From an uncultured Clostridia bacterium (GTDB taxonomy: Bacteria; Bacillota; Clostridia; TANB77; CAG-508), in contig CAKPHD010000001.1 of the NCBI GenBank assembly GCA_934155625.1, positions 1 through 64,000 of the forward strand: a stretch of 64,000 nt of DNA, written 5' to 3'. The translations under genes and the position numbers were made by a program. Shown in pieces: positions 45,778 through 55,059 of the stretch. The notes beneath the pieces were generated by a model. That model was not told where the DNA came from and made no database searches. It saw only the letters and a program-made list of their open reading frames with translations. How positions within the stretch are numbered: position 1 is the stretch's first letter; every line of letters starts with the position of its first letter.

Positions 45778-46500
45778 TTATTCTTCCTCTGTATCATCAT
45801 CGTCTTCTATTTCTTCGTCTTCTTCGTATTCGTATTCGTCATCATCATCTTCTTCATCATCATTATCTTCATCTTCGGCTTCAATCTCATCTTCGTCCTC
45901 ATCATAATCTATATACTTACTAGCTTCATTCAATTTTTGAATTTTCTTCTTTTTTCTTGGACTTCTAAATGCAATAAACACATTTAAAGATAATACAATA
46001 ATGATAACAAATACAGAATATATATTAGTTGCTAATTTATATAAAATAGTTAAAATATCTGATTGATACTTTACAACACCATATATTTGGTCTGCCTTAA
46101 TTTGAGGATCTTCTACACTACTGCTATGCAAACCTTTGGCATGAAAATTCAAATTTCCATTTGCATCAGTATCAATTCCAACAACACTATGCATGATTAT
46201 CTTTCCATTATAATCACCATATTTTCCAAGATATACTATATCATCTCCAACTTTTATTTTTTTAGGATCAGTCTCTTTACTAATAACAACTTCTCCAACA
46301 TCATATTCCGGCTCCATACTTCCTGTAATTACCCTGAACATCCTATATCCGGCAATTGATTTATTATTAGCTGTAACTTTTTGCATTATTATTACTGCAG
46401 CAACTATCAAGCACAATATAACAAGTATTTGATATAATATCTTGAGTATTATTTTTATTATTCCTTTTTTATTACTCTTTGGCTTAATATTCCCCCACAT
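45778..46500 (-). CDS. SipW-like signal peptidase with acidic C-terminal tail
   Basis: 240 residues. The ER-type (Ser-His) signal peptidase architecture is complete: N-terminal helix (about 16-40), catalytic Ser in VITGSMEPEYDVGE (S61), catalytic His in IIMHSVVGI (H104), an Asp-containing LHSSSVEDPQ segment and a second helix (about 150-178). After a basic SPRKKKK stop, residues about 198-240 are almost only Asp and Glu with a few Tyr. By the positive-inside rule this tail is cytoplasmic. It probably cleaves the neighbouring TasA-like precursors. Confidence 0.82.
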   Translation of the reverse strand: MWGNIKPKSNKKGIIKIILKILYQILVILCLIVAAVIIMQKVTANNKSIAGYRMFRVITGSMEPEYDVGEVVISKETDPKKIKVGDDIVYLGKYGDYNGKIIMHSVVGIDTDANGNLNFHAKGLHSSSVEDPQIKADQIYGVVKYQSDILTILYKLATNIYSVFVIIIVLSLNVFIAFRSPRKKKKIQKLNEASKYIDYDEDEDEIEAEDEDNDDEEDDDDEYEYEEDEEIEDDDDTEEE

Positions 46501-46515
46501 AATCTTTTCCCTCTT

Positions 46516-47124
46516 CTACACATTGTAATTATCTCTCAGTTTCTTTAGCTCATATTTTTTTCTTTTTATTTTTCTAGTATTTTTCTGTTTATCTTTTAGA
46601 CTAACTAATACATATAAAATTATTACAAAAATCAATATATTTATAAATCCTCTTAAATTCTGTATATAATGCACTACTTTTCCGAGTTTTGGAATTGTAA
46701 ATAAGACTTTTCCATAGACATTTTTAAATTCTACAGGATCTTTATCTTGTACATCATTATTATCTCCTTTTGTAATAAATTTCAAATTTTCATTTTCTTT
46801 AGTAATTTCAAATATTCTATGAGAAATTACTCTATCACCTTGTTTAAAAGTTATAATTTCGCCCTTTTTCAATTCGTCTAATTTACTTTTTTGAACAATT
46901 GCTAAATCATCTTTATAAAATGTTGGCTCCATACTTTCTGAAACTATATTAAACATATAAATTCCTAAAACATGAGTATCTTCTTCAAAAGATAATATTA
47001 GATTAATTATAAAAAGTATTATTAAACTAACCAGTATTATACACTTAAAAACTTTTTTTGTCATCTTTTTATTTTTTATTTTATTAGAAATTTTATCTAC
47101 ATCATATTCCAATTTTGCTCTCAC
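46516..47124 (-). CDS. SipW-like signal peptidase
   Basis: 202 residues. N-terminal helix at about 27-45; catalytic Ser in VSESMEPTFYKDD (S64) with Ser-Glu in place of the usual Thr-Gly before it; catalytic His in RVISHRIFEI (H102); TKGDNNDVQDKDPV; and a C-terminal helix near 165-182 followed by a basic tail. It sits between the acidic-tailed paralogue and the coiled-coil gene. The altered sequence around Ser64 suggests a distinct substrate preference within the set. Confidence 0.8.
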   Translation of the reverse strand: MRAKLEYDVDKISNKIKNKKMTKKVFKCIILVSLIILFIINLILSFEEDTHVLGIYMFNIVSESMEPTFYKDDLAIVQKSKLDELKKGEIITFKQGDRVISHRIFEITKENENLKFITKGDNNDVQDKDPVEFKNVYGKVLFTIPKLGKVVHYIQNLRGFINILIFVIILYVLVSLKDKQKNTRKIKRKKYELKKLRDNYNV

Positions 47125-47145
47125 CTTATACTATTTTCTTTTGCA

Positions 47146-48765
47146 TTATTTTTTTAGCATCTCTTTTACAGATGTAATATATTCTAAATCTTCTATAGAA
47201 AATTTGCTTTTTTGAATATTGTTGTAATTATTAACAATTTTAACCTTTTTTATCAAATCTTCTATATTATCCTCTTGAAAATTCTCTTTTGAAACTTGCA
47301 TTCCAAACAATTTATATTTGTCTTTTATTATAACTGCCAATTCTTTGGTATCACTTATTTTTATATAATTGATTACTGTAAAATCAGAAAAATTAATAAA
47401 ATCTCTAATTTTCTTAGCAGTTTCTCCAATTTCTTTATCTGTAATTTCTTCATTCTTTTTAATCATAGCTTTTGCCATAAACCAATAATGATTACTTGCT
47501 AGTTTTAATACATCTAATAAAGAGGATGTATCATCTATATTTTTAACAATTCTTTGTCTTAAAATTTCATCATCTAATTGCATATATGCTTTTTTCAACT
47601 CTAAAATTAAATTATTTCTTTGTAATATAGTTGCAGTATCTTTCTTTATATTTGAATTTTTTCTACCAAATAATCCTTTTTTAGGTTTGTTAATTTTTGC
47701 ATTTAATTTAAATATATCAGATTTCAATTTTTTAATATTTTCTTTAGTTAAATCATAATCTGTTTTTTTCACTTTTTTACTTTTATTTTCTTCAATCTTT
47801 TTAAGTTCTTCTTCTTTTATTTGCAATATTTCTTCAACTAGAAATCTATATTCAGAATATGTTGAATATTCATCTAAATTATCATTTAATTTTCTAATAT
47901 TTTCGTCCATTTCTGCCTTTTCAGATTCTGATAAATCAGAAATGTTTTTAGAAATTAATTCAAAATACATTTTCTGATAATTATCGCCTTTATAATCATT
48001 TATATTAAAAGCACCTGTATAAAATTTATCAAGAATGATTTTATTATCTGTAGCTTCAATAGAATTTTTCTTTTTAATTAATTCAGATTTCTTTTCTTCA
48101 ACTCCCTCTGAAGTTGACTTAAATTCTTTTAATATTTCCTCTGATTTACTTTCATAAAATTTATCAATTTCGCTTTCATATTTATCATAAATATATCTGA
48201 TATTTGCATATAAATGAGCAACTACATCTGAACATTCCCAATATACTTTTTCAAATGTGTTTTTTATTAACTCTGAATTTATGTTTCCATTTTGTGCTTC
48301 TTGTAATAAAATAACCATATATTTTTTTGAATATTCACTTATATTAAAATCCTCTTCTGATAATCTAATTCCCACAGCCTCAAACTTTTTAACACATTCT
48401 ATTAATTCAGTATTTAATCTTTCCAAATTACTTTTATAATATCCATTTACATTGTAGATTATTTTATCAAGTCCCATTTTCTCAAATGAAGAACGAGTAT
48501 CTGTATTTTTTACAGCAACATCATATTTTAAAATTTCTGTCTCTATTTGAGGAATTTCTTTGTTTTCTTCAACTGCAGTAAGTTCGTCATATCTAGTTTC
48601 AATTTCTTTTAATAAAGCTGTATTTGCTGCTTCATATTTATCTGTCATATCTTTTATAGTTTCTAATAAAGATTTTATTGCTTTTATTCCATTCCTTGGT
48701 AGAACTGAAATAACTTCTTTATCTGTTGCTATTTGTTTTTCTACATTTTCTACTAATTCTTTCAT
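47146..48765 (-). CDS. Cytoplasmic coiled-coil protein of unknown function, 539 aa
   Basis: 539 residues, Lys/Glu/Ile rich and nearly all helical, with predicted long coiled coils (for example about 215-245 and 315-365, EEKKSELIKKKNSIE and KEEELKKIEENKSK). No signal peptide, membrane segment or nucleotide-binding motif. A short basic segment KPKKGLFGRKNSNIKK divides the two halves. I do not recognise a family. The start overlaps the stop of the 45-aa ORF (ATGA) and it lies inside the operon that encodes the AAA+ ATPase, so it may be a scaffold or adaptor of that machine. Confidence 0.6.
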   Translation of the reverse strand: MKELVENVEKQIATDKEVISVLPRNGIKAIKSLLETIKDMTDKYEAANTALLKEIETRYDELTAVEENKEIPQIETEILKYDVAVKNTDTRSSFEKMGLDKIIYNVNGYYKSNLERLNTELIECVKKFEAVGIRLSEEDFNISEYSKKYMVILLQEAQNGNINSELIKNTFEKVYWECSDVVAHLYANIRYIYDKYESEIDKFYESKSEEILKEFKSTSEGVEEKKSELIKKKNSIEATDNKIILDKFYTGAFNINDYKGDNYQKMYFELISKNISDLSESEKAEMDENIRKLNDNLDEYSTYSEYRFLVEEILQIKEEELKKIEENKSKKVKKTDYDLTKENIKKLKSDIFKLNAKINKPKKGLFGRKNSNIKKDTATILQRNNLILELKKAYMQLDDEILRQRIVKNIDDTSSLLDVLKLASNHYWFMAKAMIKKNEEITDKEIGETAKKIRDFINFSDFTVINYIKISDTKELAVIIKDKYKLFGMQVSKENFQEDNIEDLIKKVKIVNNYNNIQKSKFSIEDLEYITSVKEMLKK

Positions 48766-48899
48766 GAATTTTCCTCCTCTAATTTTTTGACAGTATCATA
48801 TTCAGTATTTAAAAATTTTAGAAAACTTTCTATTTGTTTTTGTACATCAAGTAATTCTTTATTTTCTAATTTTGATGTTTTAATATTTTTTATTTCCAA
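48762..48899 (-). CDS. Small 45-aa helical protein (TTG start)
   Basis: A short ORF from TTG at 48899 reads MEIKNIKTSKLENKELLDVQ, then KQIESFLKFLNTEYDTVKKL and EEENS, and stops with TGA inside TCATGA, sharing the ATG of the coiled-coil gene. AGGGGTGAG lies at the right distance upstream. The composition and amphipathic spacing look protein-like, and it fills the only gap in this part of the operon. The function is unknown; a small coiled-coil partner is possible. Confidence 0.5.
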   Translation of the reverse strand: MEIKNIKTSKLENKELLDVQKQIESFLKFLNTEYDTVKKLEEENS

Positions 48900-48916
48900 A
48901 AAACTCACCCCTCATT

Positions 48917-49555
48917 TTATTGATTTATATATTGTTTAAAGTTTAAAGTTGCCCTGTAATTTAAAAGTGTATGCAACTCTTTTTCGTCTGTACTAGCTTC
49001 ACCTTTGAACTCTGTATCAGCCTTATTGTTCATAGTGCTACCTTCACCATCATTCCATCTAAATAGAACTTTTACTTCACGCTTTTTTTCACCTGAACTA
49101 TTTAGTTCTGTTGTTGGATCTATTACTCCTTTAATTTCTTTAGTTTCTGTTACTGTAGATTTATCGCCATCCACAATTTCATATCCATATACCTCAAAAT
49201 CTGCCAATTTAGTATTATTTAATTGTTCTATAGAAAAGTCATATTCAAATGCTAAATCTACATATGTATAATCAATTACTAAGTCAAAATATCCAGTTCT
49301 GCCTGGAACTAAAGTATTGTTGTTGTTCATATTTTCATCTTCAACAATAACTGGTTGAACAACTTCACTAAGTGTTGATTCCTCATGTATTACATGGTCA
49401 TTTACTTTAATTAACCATCTTTTAATATGTGTATCATAAGTTGTATCAACTTTTTCAAAATATCTCGCATATGTTCTTTGTATTGATATAAATGTAATCA
49501 ATAATGAGATAATACATAAAACTTGTAAAATTCTCAACTTATTCTTTTTCTTCAT
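48917..49555 (-). CDS. TasA/camelysin-like secreted protein, 212 aa
   Basis: A short basic N-terminus, hydrophobic segment (about 8-25) and the box QRTYARYFEKV (27-33) mark a SipW-type precursor. The mature part has RWLIKVNDHVIHEE and LVPGRTGYFDLVIDYTYVD, matching WAIKVNG and APGTQAYFDILIDPTNTD in the 55043-55684 protein, so these two are paralogues. It starts 17 nt inside the end of the upstream SipW-like gene, which strongly suggests a dedicated peptidase-substrate pair. Likely an extracellular fibre or matrix subunit. Confidence 0.68.
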   Translation of the reverse strand: MKKKNKLRILQVLCIISLLITFISIQRTYARYFEKVDTTYDTHIKRWLIKVNDHVIHEESTLSEVVQPVIVEDENMNNNNTLVPGRTGYFDLVIDYTYVDLAFEYDFSIEQLNNTKLADFEVYGYEIVDGDKSTVTETKEIKGVIDPTTELNSSGEKKREVKVLFRWNDGEGSTMNNKADTEFKGEASTDEKELHTLLNYRATLNFKQYINQ

Positions 49556-50129
49556 TCATATGTCTCCCTTTAAATATTCTAAATCCTAGGTATATAGTTA
49601 ATGGCAATATTCCACAAAAGTAAAATACATATTTATTATTTAGTAGCATACAAATTAAAGATAAAATATATAATTTGGTTTGAACTACACCATTAATTTG
49701 ACCTCCATATACAACAGGGTCTTCCAAATTATTCGCAATACCTTTTGTATGGAATGCTTTTTGACCATCTATTTCTTCAATATCAATGACTCTGTGGGTT
49801 ATAAGTAAACCTTTTACAGAACTAGCCTCACCATGATATGTTACATCATCTCCAACTTTTATTTGGTTAATATCTTTTTCTTTTACTAAGATAACATCTC
49901 CAACATTATATTTGGGAATCATACTTCCTGTTTGAACTCTGAATATTCTATATCCAAAAAATGATTCTTTATTATTTGTTACTTTTTGTACAACTATTAT
50001 TATACAAATCAAAATTATTATAATTGTTATTATTCTTGATATAATACTTTTAATTATGTGTAATGAACGATTTTTTTTTAACGTACTTTTTGCTTCTTTT
50101 TGCTCGTTTTCTTCTCTTTTGTTTTCCAT
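49539..50129 (-). CDS. SipW-like signal peptidase
   Basis: 196 residues. N-terminal helix (about 30-49), catalytic Ser in VQTGSMIPKYNVGD (S69), catalytic His in LITHRVIDI (H112), then HTKGIANNLEDP and a C-terminal helix (about 160-185) ending in a short charged tail. Its gene overlaps that of its probable substrate at 48917-49555 by 17 nt and follows the DUF2357-like gene by 2 nt, joining the AAA+ module and the fibre genes in one transcript. Confidence 0.83.
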   Translation of the reverse strand: MENKREENEQKEAKSTLKKNRSLHIIKSIISRIITIIIILICIIIVVQKVTNNKESFFGYRIFRVQTGSMIPKYNVGDVILVKEKDINQIKVGDDVTYHGEASSVKGLLITHRVIDIEEIDGQKAFHTKGIANNLEDPVVYGGQINGVVQTKLYILSLICMLLNNKYVFYFCGILPLTIYLGFRIFKGRHMNEEKE

Positions 50130-50131
50130 TT

Positions 50132-51256
50132 TTATTTTAACCTCACTTCTTTTGCCTGTAACATATATTTATCAATTCTATCTTTAAATCTATCTTCTAT
50201 TGGTTTTAAAGATATTAATTTTCTAGTTTTCATAACTATAAGCTTATCTGCTATCATCTGTTTTAAATCTTTATCAGATAAATCTGGATTAAGCTCAATT
50301 ATTTTTTCTATTAAATTATCTGTTAATTCTTTCCTTGCTTTATTATCTTCTACCGCACTTTTTCTTTGTCCTTTTAACTTTTCTGCAACATTATTATTCT
50401 TAAATATTAAGTGCATTAAATAGATATTTTCATCAACTAGTTTTTTTGCAATTCCTTTTTCTTCATATTCTTTATTTGCTTTTACAGCTTTATCTTTAAT
50501 TTCCATCTGGTCACTTAAATAATTCCACAATTTAAGTGCATATTGAAAATGTACGTTTTTAAGTAATACATTTGTCATTTTTATTGGAGATTTTACAAGT
50601 GTAACCCTTTTTGAATCGAGTAATTGATATACTGGAGTTGTTTTTAAATCTTTTAATTTCTTTTTAATATCTTGAATTCTTTGTGCTGTTCCTACTGATT
50701 TTCTAACACTTGTAGGCATCTCTGCATCATAATTAAAATTAACTTTAATTTTTTCTTTTTTATATTTTATTTCAGCCTGATAATTAGCTTTTTGTTGATT
50801 TTTTCCTTTATAATCTGTTTGTTGACCTTTTTCACGTAAATACATATAGTCTTCTATTAATTTTATAAGACTGTATAAAAAACGGTTCTCATATGTAATA
50901 AAAGTTTCTTCTTTATACGCATTTAATATTTTTTTAGGTATTACCTCACCTGTTTGTTGGTTAAATCTATCAACATAGTTTACATTTTTAGATAAATTTT
51001 TTACACTTTCTACTGTTACTTTTTTAATTAACTCAATTTTTATTATTTCTTCTTCTGTAATAATGTTTTTTATCTCTTTTGTTAGAGCTTTCTCTATATG
51101 AGGAAGTGAAAACTCAACCATCTCTATCCATTCATCATTCTCTACTATTTGATTTTTATTAACATCCACCATTAACTTTGAATCAACTTTATTAAGAAAT
51201 TCCTGTGATGATTGTCCAGTTTCCATATTCGCAAGTTTTATTACATCTAAGTCCAT
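50132..51256 (-). CDS. DUF2357-like protein paired with an McrB-like ATPase
   Basis: 374 residues, soluble and helical. YENRFLYSLIKLIEDYMYL (about 122-140) resembles the conserved 'ENRF' helix of DUF2357 proteins, which are usually encoded next to McrB-type AAA+ ATPases. A basic beta segment (KYKKEKIKVNFNYDAEMP) and a long C-terminal helical region follow. I can see no PD-(D/E)XK nuclease signature, so if it derives from an McrC-like partner the nuclease has been lost. The ATPase gene ends 29 nt upstream. Function unknown; partner of the ATPase by position. Confidence 0.5.
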   Translation of the reverse strand: MDLDVIKLANMETGQSSQEFLNKVDSKLMVDVNKNQIVENDEWIEMVEFSLPHIEKALTKEIKNIITEEEIIKIELIKKVTVESVKNLSKNVNYVDRFNQQTGEVIPKKILNAYKEETFITYENRFLYSLIKLIEDYMYLREKGQQTDYKGKNQQKANYQAEIKYKKEKIKVNFNYDAEMPTSVRKSVGTAQRIQDIKKKLKDLKTTPVYQLLDSKRVTLVKSPIKMTNVLLKNVHFQYALKLWNYLSDQMEIKDKAVKANKEYEEKGIAKKLVDENIYLMHLIFKNNNVAEKLKGQRKSAVEDNKARKELTDNLIEKIIELNPDLSDKDLKQMIADKLIVMKTRKLISLKPIEDRFKDRIDKYMLQAKEVRLK

Positions 51257-51285
51257 TTTTTATATCCTTTCTACAAGCTTTTATT

Positions 51286-52839
51286 TTATGACATTTTTTT
51301 CAATCTTAATAAAAATTCTATACATTCTGCCATTTTGCCTTTTCCAAAGTTTTTATCCAAGAAGTCTATGTATCCATCAATTTCATCTCTAATTAAAGCT
51401 AAGTTTAATCCTTCAAATTTTCTTAAAACTTTTTTAGCCATGAAATAATCTACAGCTTCTGTTTCGTCTCCACCACAAGCTACATAAACAGGTACGAATT
51501 TTCTCATATGTTTTACAATACGGTTACCAAAAGCAACTCTGAAGTGCTTAATTGTATAGTTATCCATGTCATCAATTTTCTTTAAAGTAGCTGGTGAAAT
51601 TGCATAATCTACCATAGCTTTTTCGAATAATCCATTTAAGTATGAATAATTTACATCAAGTGCATCAACATCATCTGGCTCAAATGCAATACCCTTTTCG
51701 TTGATATCTATAGGCATAGCTCTATCGTATACCTTATCTGTTACCATGAATGTAGAGTCGTCGTTGTTGATTGTTCCGATATACCAAGCATTTGGTGGAA
51801 TTTGTAATTTTCCTCTTATTAATTTTTTGGGGTCTGTTGGCCATGAGCTTTGTACAACTTCAATCTTCCAATCCTTTGTGCTGTGCATTTCTAGGATTGA
51901 TAACATTTCTGCAAAATAGTACTCAACACGCGCTAAGTTCATCTCGTCTAGGATTACTGTAAATATTTCATCCGTATATCCAGCTTCATATAAATATGCT
52001 AAGAAGTCTGTCTCGTTAAACTTTTTAGTGAATTCGTTTAAGTACCCAAATATATCTGTTCTATCTCTCCAAGAGGGCTGTACTGAAGCTACACAAGATG
52101 GGTGTTTTACAAAGTTACCCCAAGCAAGTGATATAGAGGTCTTACCTGTACCAGAGATACCCTGTAGGATAACTAGCTTTGTTGAAGCTATAGCTGATAC
52201 GAATAATCTTATCATCTTTTCACTATAATACAATTTTAATTTACTTGCAGCAAAATTTCTGAATTTATAACAAAATTCTGGTAAAGTAAATGAATTGTGA
52301 TAATCTTTTTGCTTATATTTTGCATATTCTTGATCTATTAATGTTAATTTAGAGAATCTGCTTTGGCTATTAGGGTCAATTTGTTCTTCATTATTTTCTT
52401 GTGATTGAGCAGCAGCATATGCAGCTCTATCAGCACCTGTACTTATTCCATTTGGATTAACACCTAATTCTGGAGTCTTCATAGATAATAATTTTAATTT
52501 TTCATCTACAAGCTCTTCCACTTGATCATTTAAAGTATCAATTTGTTTTAATAATTCTTCTTGGTCAATAATTTTCTTTCTCCATTTCATATGTTTCTTT
52601 AAGAAAAATACAATTATTCCAACTATACTTCCAATAACTACAAGCATACAAATAATAGCCAATCCTGTCAAAAACCATTCTGACATCTTAAAATCATTTG
52701 CATAATTTTGAATTATCAAATAATATTCTGGTACATTAAATATATTTAAAATACCTTTCCATAGTCCTCCAAATATCTCTCCAAAACCTGAAAAGAATTG
52801 GTGTAAAAACTCAAATAAAAATCTTCCGTATGTTTCCAT
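51286..52839 (-). CDS. Membrane-anchored McrB-like AAA+ ATPase
   Basis: 517 residues. An aromatic-rich N-terminus and one transmembrane helix (about 55-80) are followed by a basic stop (KKHMKWRKK), a short coiled coil (about 91-120) and a linker. The AAA+ domain has Walker A QGISGTGKTS (227-235), QPSWRDRTDIFGYLN (255-268), Walker B VILDEMNLARVE (295-306), GTINNDDST (355-363), in the place of the McrB MNxxDR motif but lacking its Arg, and VYDRA with a probable arginine finger (about 373). McrB relatives in restriction systems form hexamers with McrC. Here the membrane anchor and the surrounding surface genes point to another role. Confidence 0.78.
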   Translation of the reverse strand: METYGRFLFEFLHQFFSGFGEIFGGLWKGILNIFNVPEYYLIIQNYANDFKMSEWFLTGLAIICMLVVIGSIVGIIVFFLKKHMKWRKKIIDQEELLKQIDTLNDQVEELVDEKLKLLSMKTPELGVNPNGISTGADRAAYAAAQSQENNEEQIDPNSQSRFSKLTLIDQEYAKYKQKDYHNSFTLPEFCYKFRNFAASKLKLYYSEKMIRLFVSAIASTKLVILQGISGTGKTSISLAWGNFVKHPSCVASVQPSWRDRTDIFGYLNEFTKKFNETDFLAYLYEAGYTDEIFTVILDEMNLARVEYYFAEMLSILEMHSTKDWKIEVVQSSWPTDPKKLIRGKLQIPPNAWYIGTINNDDSTFMVTDKVYDRAMPIDINEKGIAFEPDDVDALDVNYSYLNGLFEKAMVDYAISPATLKKIDDMDNYTIKHFRVAFGNRIVKHMRKFVPVYVACGGDETEAVDYFMAKKVLRKFEGLNLALIRDEIDGYIDFLDKNFGKGKMAECIEFLLRLKKMS

Positions 52840-52842
52840 ATT

Positions 52843-53883
52843 TTATTTCATCCTTTCGACAATTACATCATCACGTTTGATTTCTTTGTACAATTTTAAA
52901 TCATTTGGTACAATAACTAATTTAAACATCCTTAATTTTTCTACATCATCTGCACTCTTTAAAGTGTCATCTAATGTAATTACAAAATTATAACCTTTTT
53001 TTATGTATTCAAGCACACTTTTTTGATTTTTTATATAATCTGCATATGTAATATTTAAAATAATTTTTTCTTGTAAAGCTTGATTTCCAATTAAAGATAA
53101 AATTCCATTTAATTTCTGTTTCTTTTTAAATAAAGAACTTTCAAATTCAGCTATATAAGTATCTTTAAAATTCCCATTAATAATATCTCTAATTGCAACT
53201 GTACTTAATAATATATATTCAATTTGCAATTTATCTTCTGCAATTATTCCTTCAGTAAAAACCTTTTCTATTGCAGAATCACTGTATTGCATTGGCATTT
53301 TTATATTATGATTTAAATAAACATAATACATTTCTTCGTTAAACTCGGTATTTTCAAACTCTAATGAAAATTCATCTGTATCAAATTTATCTAAATACAC
53401 ATCTTTTTCAATCATATCATTTTTTACTTCTTTATAAAGCTGTTCTTCTATGTCTTTTGGCTTTTTTACTTCATAATATGATTCTATTAATTCTAAGATT
53501 TTTTTGATAATTTCATGTAAACTATCAATTGTCTTAAAATTTTCAATATTTCTTACATTGTCAAAAAATAACACATATCCAAAAACTTCTTTAATAATGT
53601 GAATTAAATTCAATTTAGCTTGCTTTTCATCTAAAGTCTCAGACTCTTCTTCACATTTTTCCATTAAAATATCTTCTTTATATTCTAATTCATCTAATAT
53701 TCTCAAATAAAACGCCCTAGCTGGCTTGTCTGTATTTCTTATATTATAATATCTAGCATTTATATATGTTTTTAAATATTCATTAACTAATTCTTCATTA
53801 TAATTTGTGTTAAATATAATTTTCATATATTTTTTTATTTTTTTCTCTGTAAAATTCAAATATGTATCCATTAAATTGTTCAT
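52843..53883 (-). CDS. Protein of unknown function, first gene of the ATPase module (346 aa)
   Basis: 346 residues, mostly helical, acidic, without signal peptide or membrane helix. It contains several Asn/Glu/Tyr-rich stretches (DELEYKEDILMEKCEEESE; EFENTEFNEEMYYVY). The last ~70 residues, ILNITYADYIKNQ...GYNFVITLDD...LRMFKLVIVPNDL, resemble the end of a degenerate EAL-type barrel, but only weakly. Three nt separate it from the ATPase gene. I cannot assign a function; position suggests a cytoplasmic component or regulator of the ATPase. Confidence 0.5.
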   Translation of the reverse strand: MNNLMDTYLNFTEKKIKKYMKIIFNTNYNEELVNEYLKTYINARYYNIRNTDKPARAFYLRILDELEYKEDILMEKCEEESETLDEKQAKLNLIHIIKEVFGYVLFFDNVRNIENFKTIDSLHEIIKKILELIESYYEVKKPKDIEEQLYKEVKNDMIEKDVYLDKFDTDEFSLEFENTEFNEEMYYVYLNHNIKMPMQYSDSAIEKVFTEGIIAEDKLQIEYILLSTVAIRDIINGNFKDTYIAEFESSLFKKKQKLNGILSLIGNQALQEKIILNITYADYIKNQKSVLEYIKKGYNFVITLDDTLKSADDVEKLRMFKLVIVPNDLKLYKEIKRDDVIVERMK

Positions 53884-53900
53884 TTTCTGCCCCTTTCGAT

Positions 53901-53967
53901 GGGACCGCTGGGACCGGTTCTTTGCGGTACCTTTTTGGTACTTTGGGGACCGGTTCTTTGCGGTACC
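53901..53967. repeat. GGTACC/ACCGGT repeat array H (two units)
   Basis: Two units (CTGGGACCGGTTCTTTGCGG and TGGGGACCGGTTCTTTGCGG) separate the ATPase module from the upstream SipW/TasA genes. The left-hand end abuts the stop codon of the 194-aa gene. Confidence 0.92.
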
Positions 53968-54551
53968 TATTCTACAATTTGTTTTGCATTTATGTCTAAT
54001 TTTATATATTCCATTATATCTGCATATTCTTCATATAAATAATTTTCTTTTGGAAATTTTACTTTTATAACAAAGCTATCAGTTTCATCTACTCCTTGTT
54101 TCATTTGGTTCTCATCTAATGATATCTTTTTATAATATGTTCCATCATCATCTGTAATTATTTCTTGTTGAGCATTTAAAATTTGGCCATTTTTTACAAT
54201 TTGATATTCTAATGGTAAATTAGTTGTCATTGTAAGTGTAATTCCATATTCTAAATCAGTTTCTGCTCTTTTACTAATATTTCCATCTTCTTCTTTTTTA
54301 AAATTTGATACAGAAAATGTATAATCAAATGAATTATCTGATGGATATACATCTTTTATTACAATTTTTCCTGTTTTAAAGTCATCATTTACTATCCAAA
54401 ACGCAACATCTAGGTCTTTATCTGATGTTGCTGTTGTTTCATATTTAGCTAATGTTCTTCTTATAAGAATTATTGCTATTATTATTATCGCTATTAATAA
54501 AAGTACTAAAAGACTTTTTTTAACTTTCTTTTTATCAAACATTTTCATCAC
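53967..54551 (-). CDS. TasA/camelysin-like secreted protein, 194 aa
   Basis: The charged start MMKMFDKKKVKKS, a hydrophobic segment (about 13-30) and the box RRTLAKYETTA (31-41) fit a SipW-type precursor. The mature part begins DLDVAFWIVND, followed by KDVYPSDNSFDYTFSVSNF, resembling the other small subunits of the locus. It overlaps the preceding SipW-like gene by 17 nt, another peptidase-substrate pair. Repeat array H starts at its stop codon. Confidence 0.66.
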   Translation of the reverse strand: MMKMFDKKKVKKSLLVLLLIAIIIIAIILIRRTLAKYETTATSDKDLDVAFWIVNDDFKTGKIVIKDVYPSDNSFDYTFSVSNFKKEEDGNISKRAETDLEYGITLTMTTNLPLEYQIVKNGQILNAQQEIITDDDGTYYKKISLDENQMKQGVDETDSFVIKVKFPKENYLYEEYADIMEYIKLDINAKQIVE

Positions 54552-55059
54552 CTGTTTTCTCTTTGTATGAAACCAGTAATATAAATAAAATAACTGTTAT
54601 ACTAATTGGTATTATTACATGTACATCTGAAAATACTTTTTTCCATATTTCAACATTATTCACAATAAAAACGGTTCTACCAATAACTTCATCTTTTTTT
54701 ATAGGCTCATCATATGTATTATTAAAGTCACCTTTTGCGATTATGGTATCTCCATTTATATTTACTATTCTATGTGTAACTAACACATTTTCTTTTTGGT
54801 ATGTTATAATATCATTTTCCTTTATTTCATCACCTATTTTGATTATTACAATATCACCTTTTTCGATTGTTGGTGACATACTTCCAGTTTCTGTGCTAAG
54901 TACTGAATAGCCGAATATATCAATATATTGCTTGTGTTGTACATTTAATTGAATAAATCCCCAAATAGCAATAATGGCAATGATTCCTAATATAAATATT
55001 ATTAAATTTACTATAATTTTTTTTATAACTTCAAATACTTTATTATGCTTCATTGCCAA
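54535..55059 (-). CDS. SipW-like signal peptidase
   Basis: 174 residues, the most compact of the five. N-terminal helix (about 16-37), catalytic Ser in STETGSMSPTIEKGD (S60), catalytic His in VLVTHRIVNI (H96), AKGDFNNTYDEP and a C-terminal helix (about 148-165). All canonical residues are present, so it is probably active. It overlaps genes on both sides by 17 nt, lying between two TasA-like genes. Confidence 0.84.
   Translation of the reverse strand: MAMKHNKVFEVIKKIIVNLIIFILGIIAIIAIWGFIQLNVQHKQYIDIFGYSVLSTETGSMSPTIEKGDIVIIKIGDEIKENDIITYQKENVLVTHRIVNINGDTIIAKGDFNNTYDEPIKKDEVIGRTVFIVNNVEIWKKVFSDVHVIIPISITVILFILLVSYKEKTGDENV

Noticed and set aside
50132..52839. Complete McrBC-type restriction system
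   Set aside because: The ATPase is McrB-like, but no nuclease motif can be seen in its partner, the ATPase is membrane-anchored, and the genes are interleaved with secretion genes. Kept only as an alternative hypothesis.
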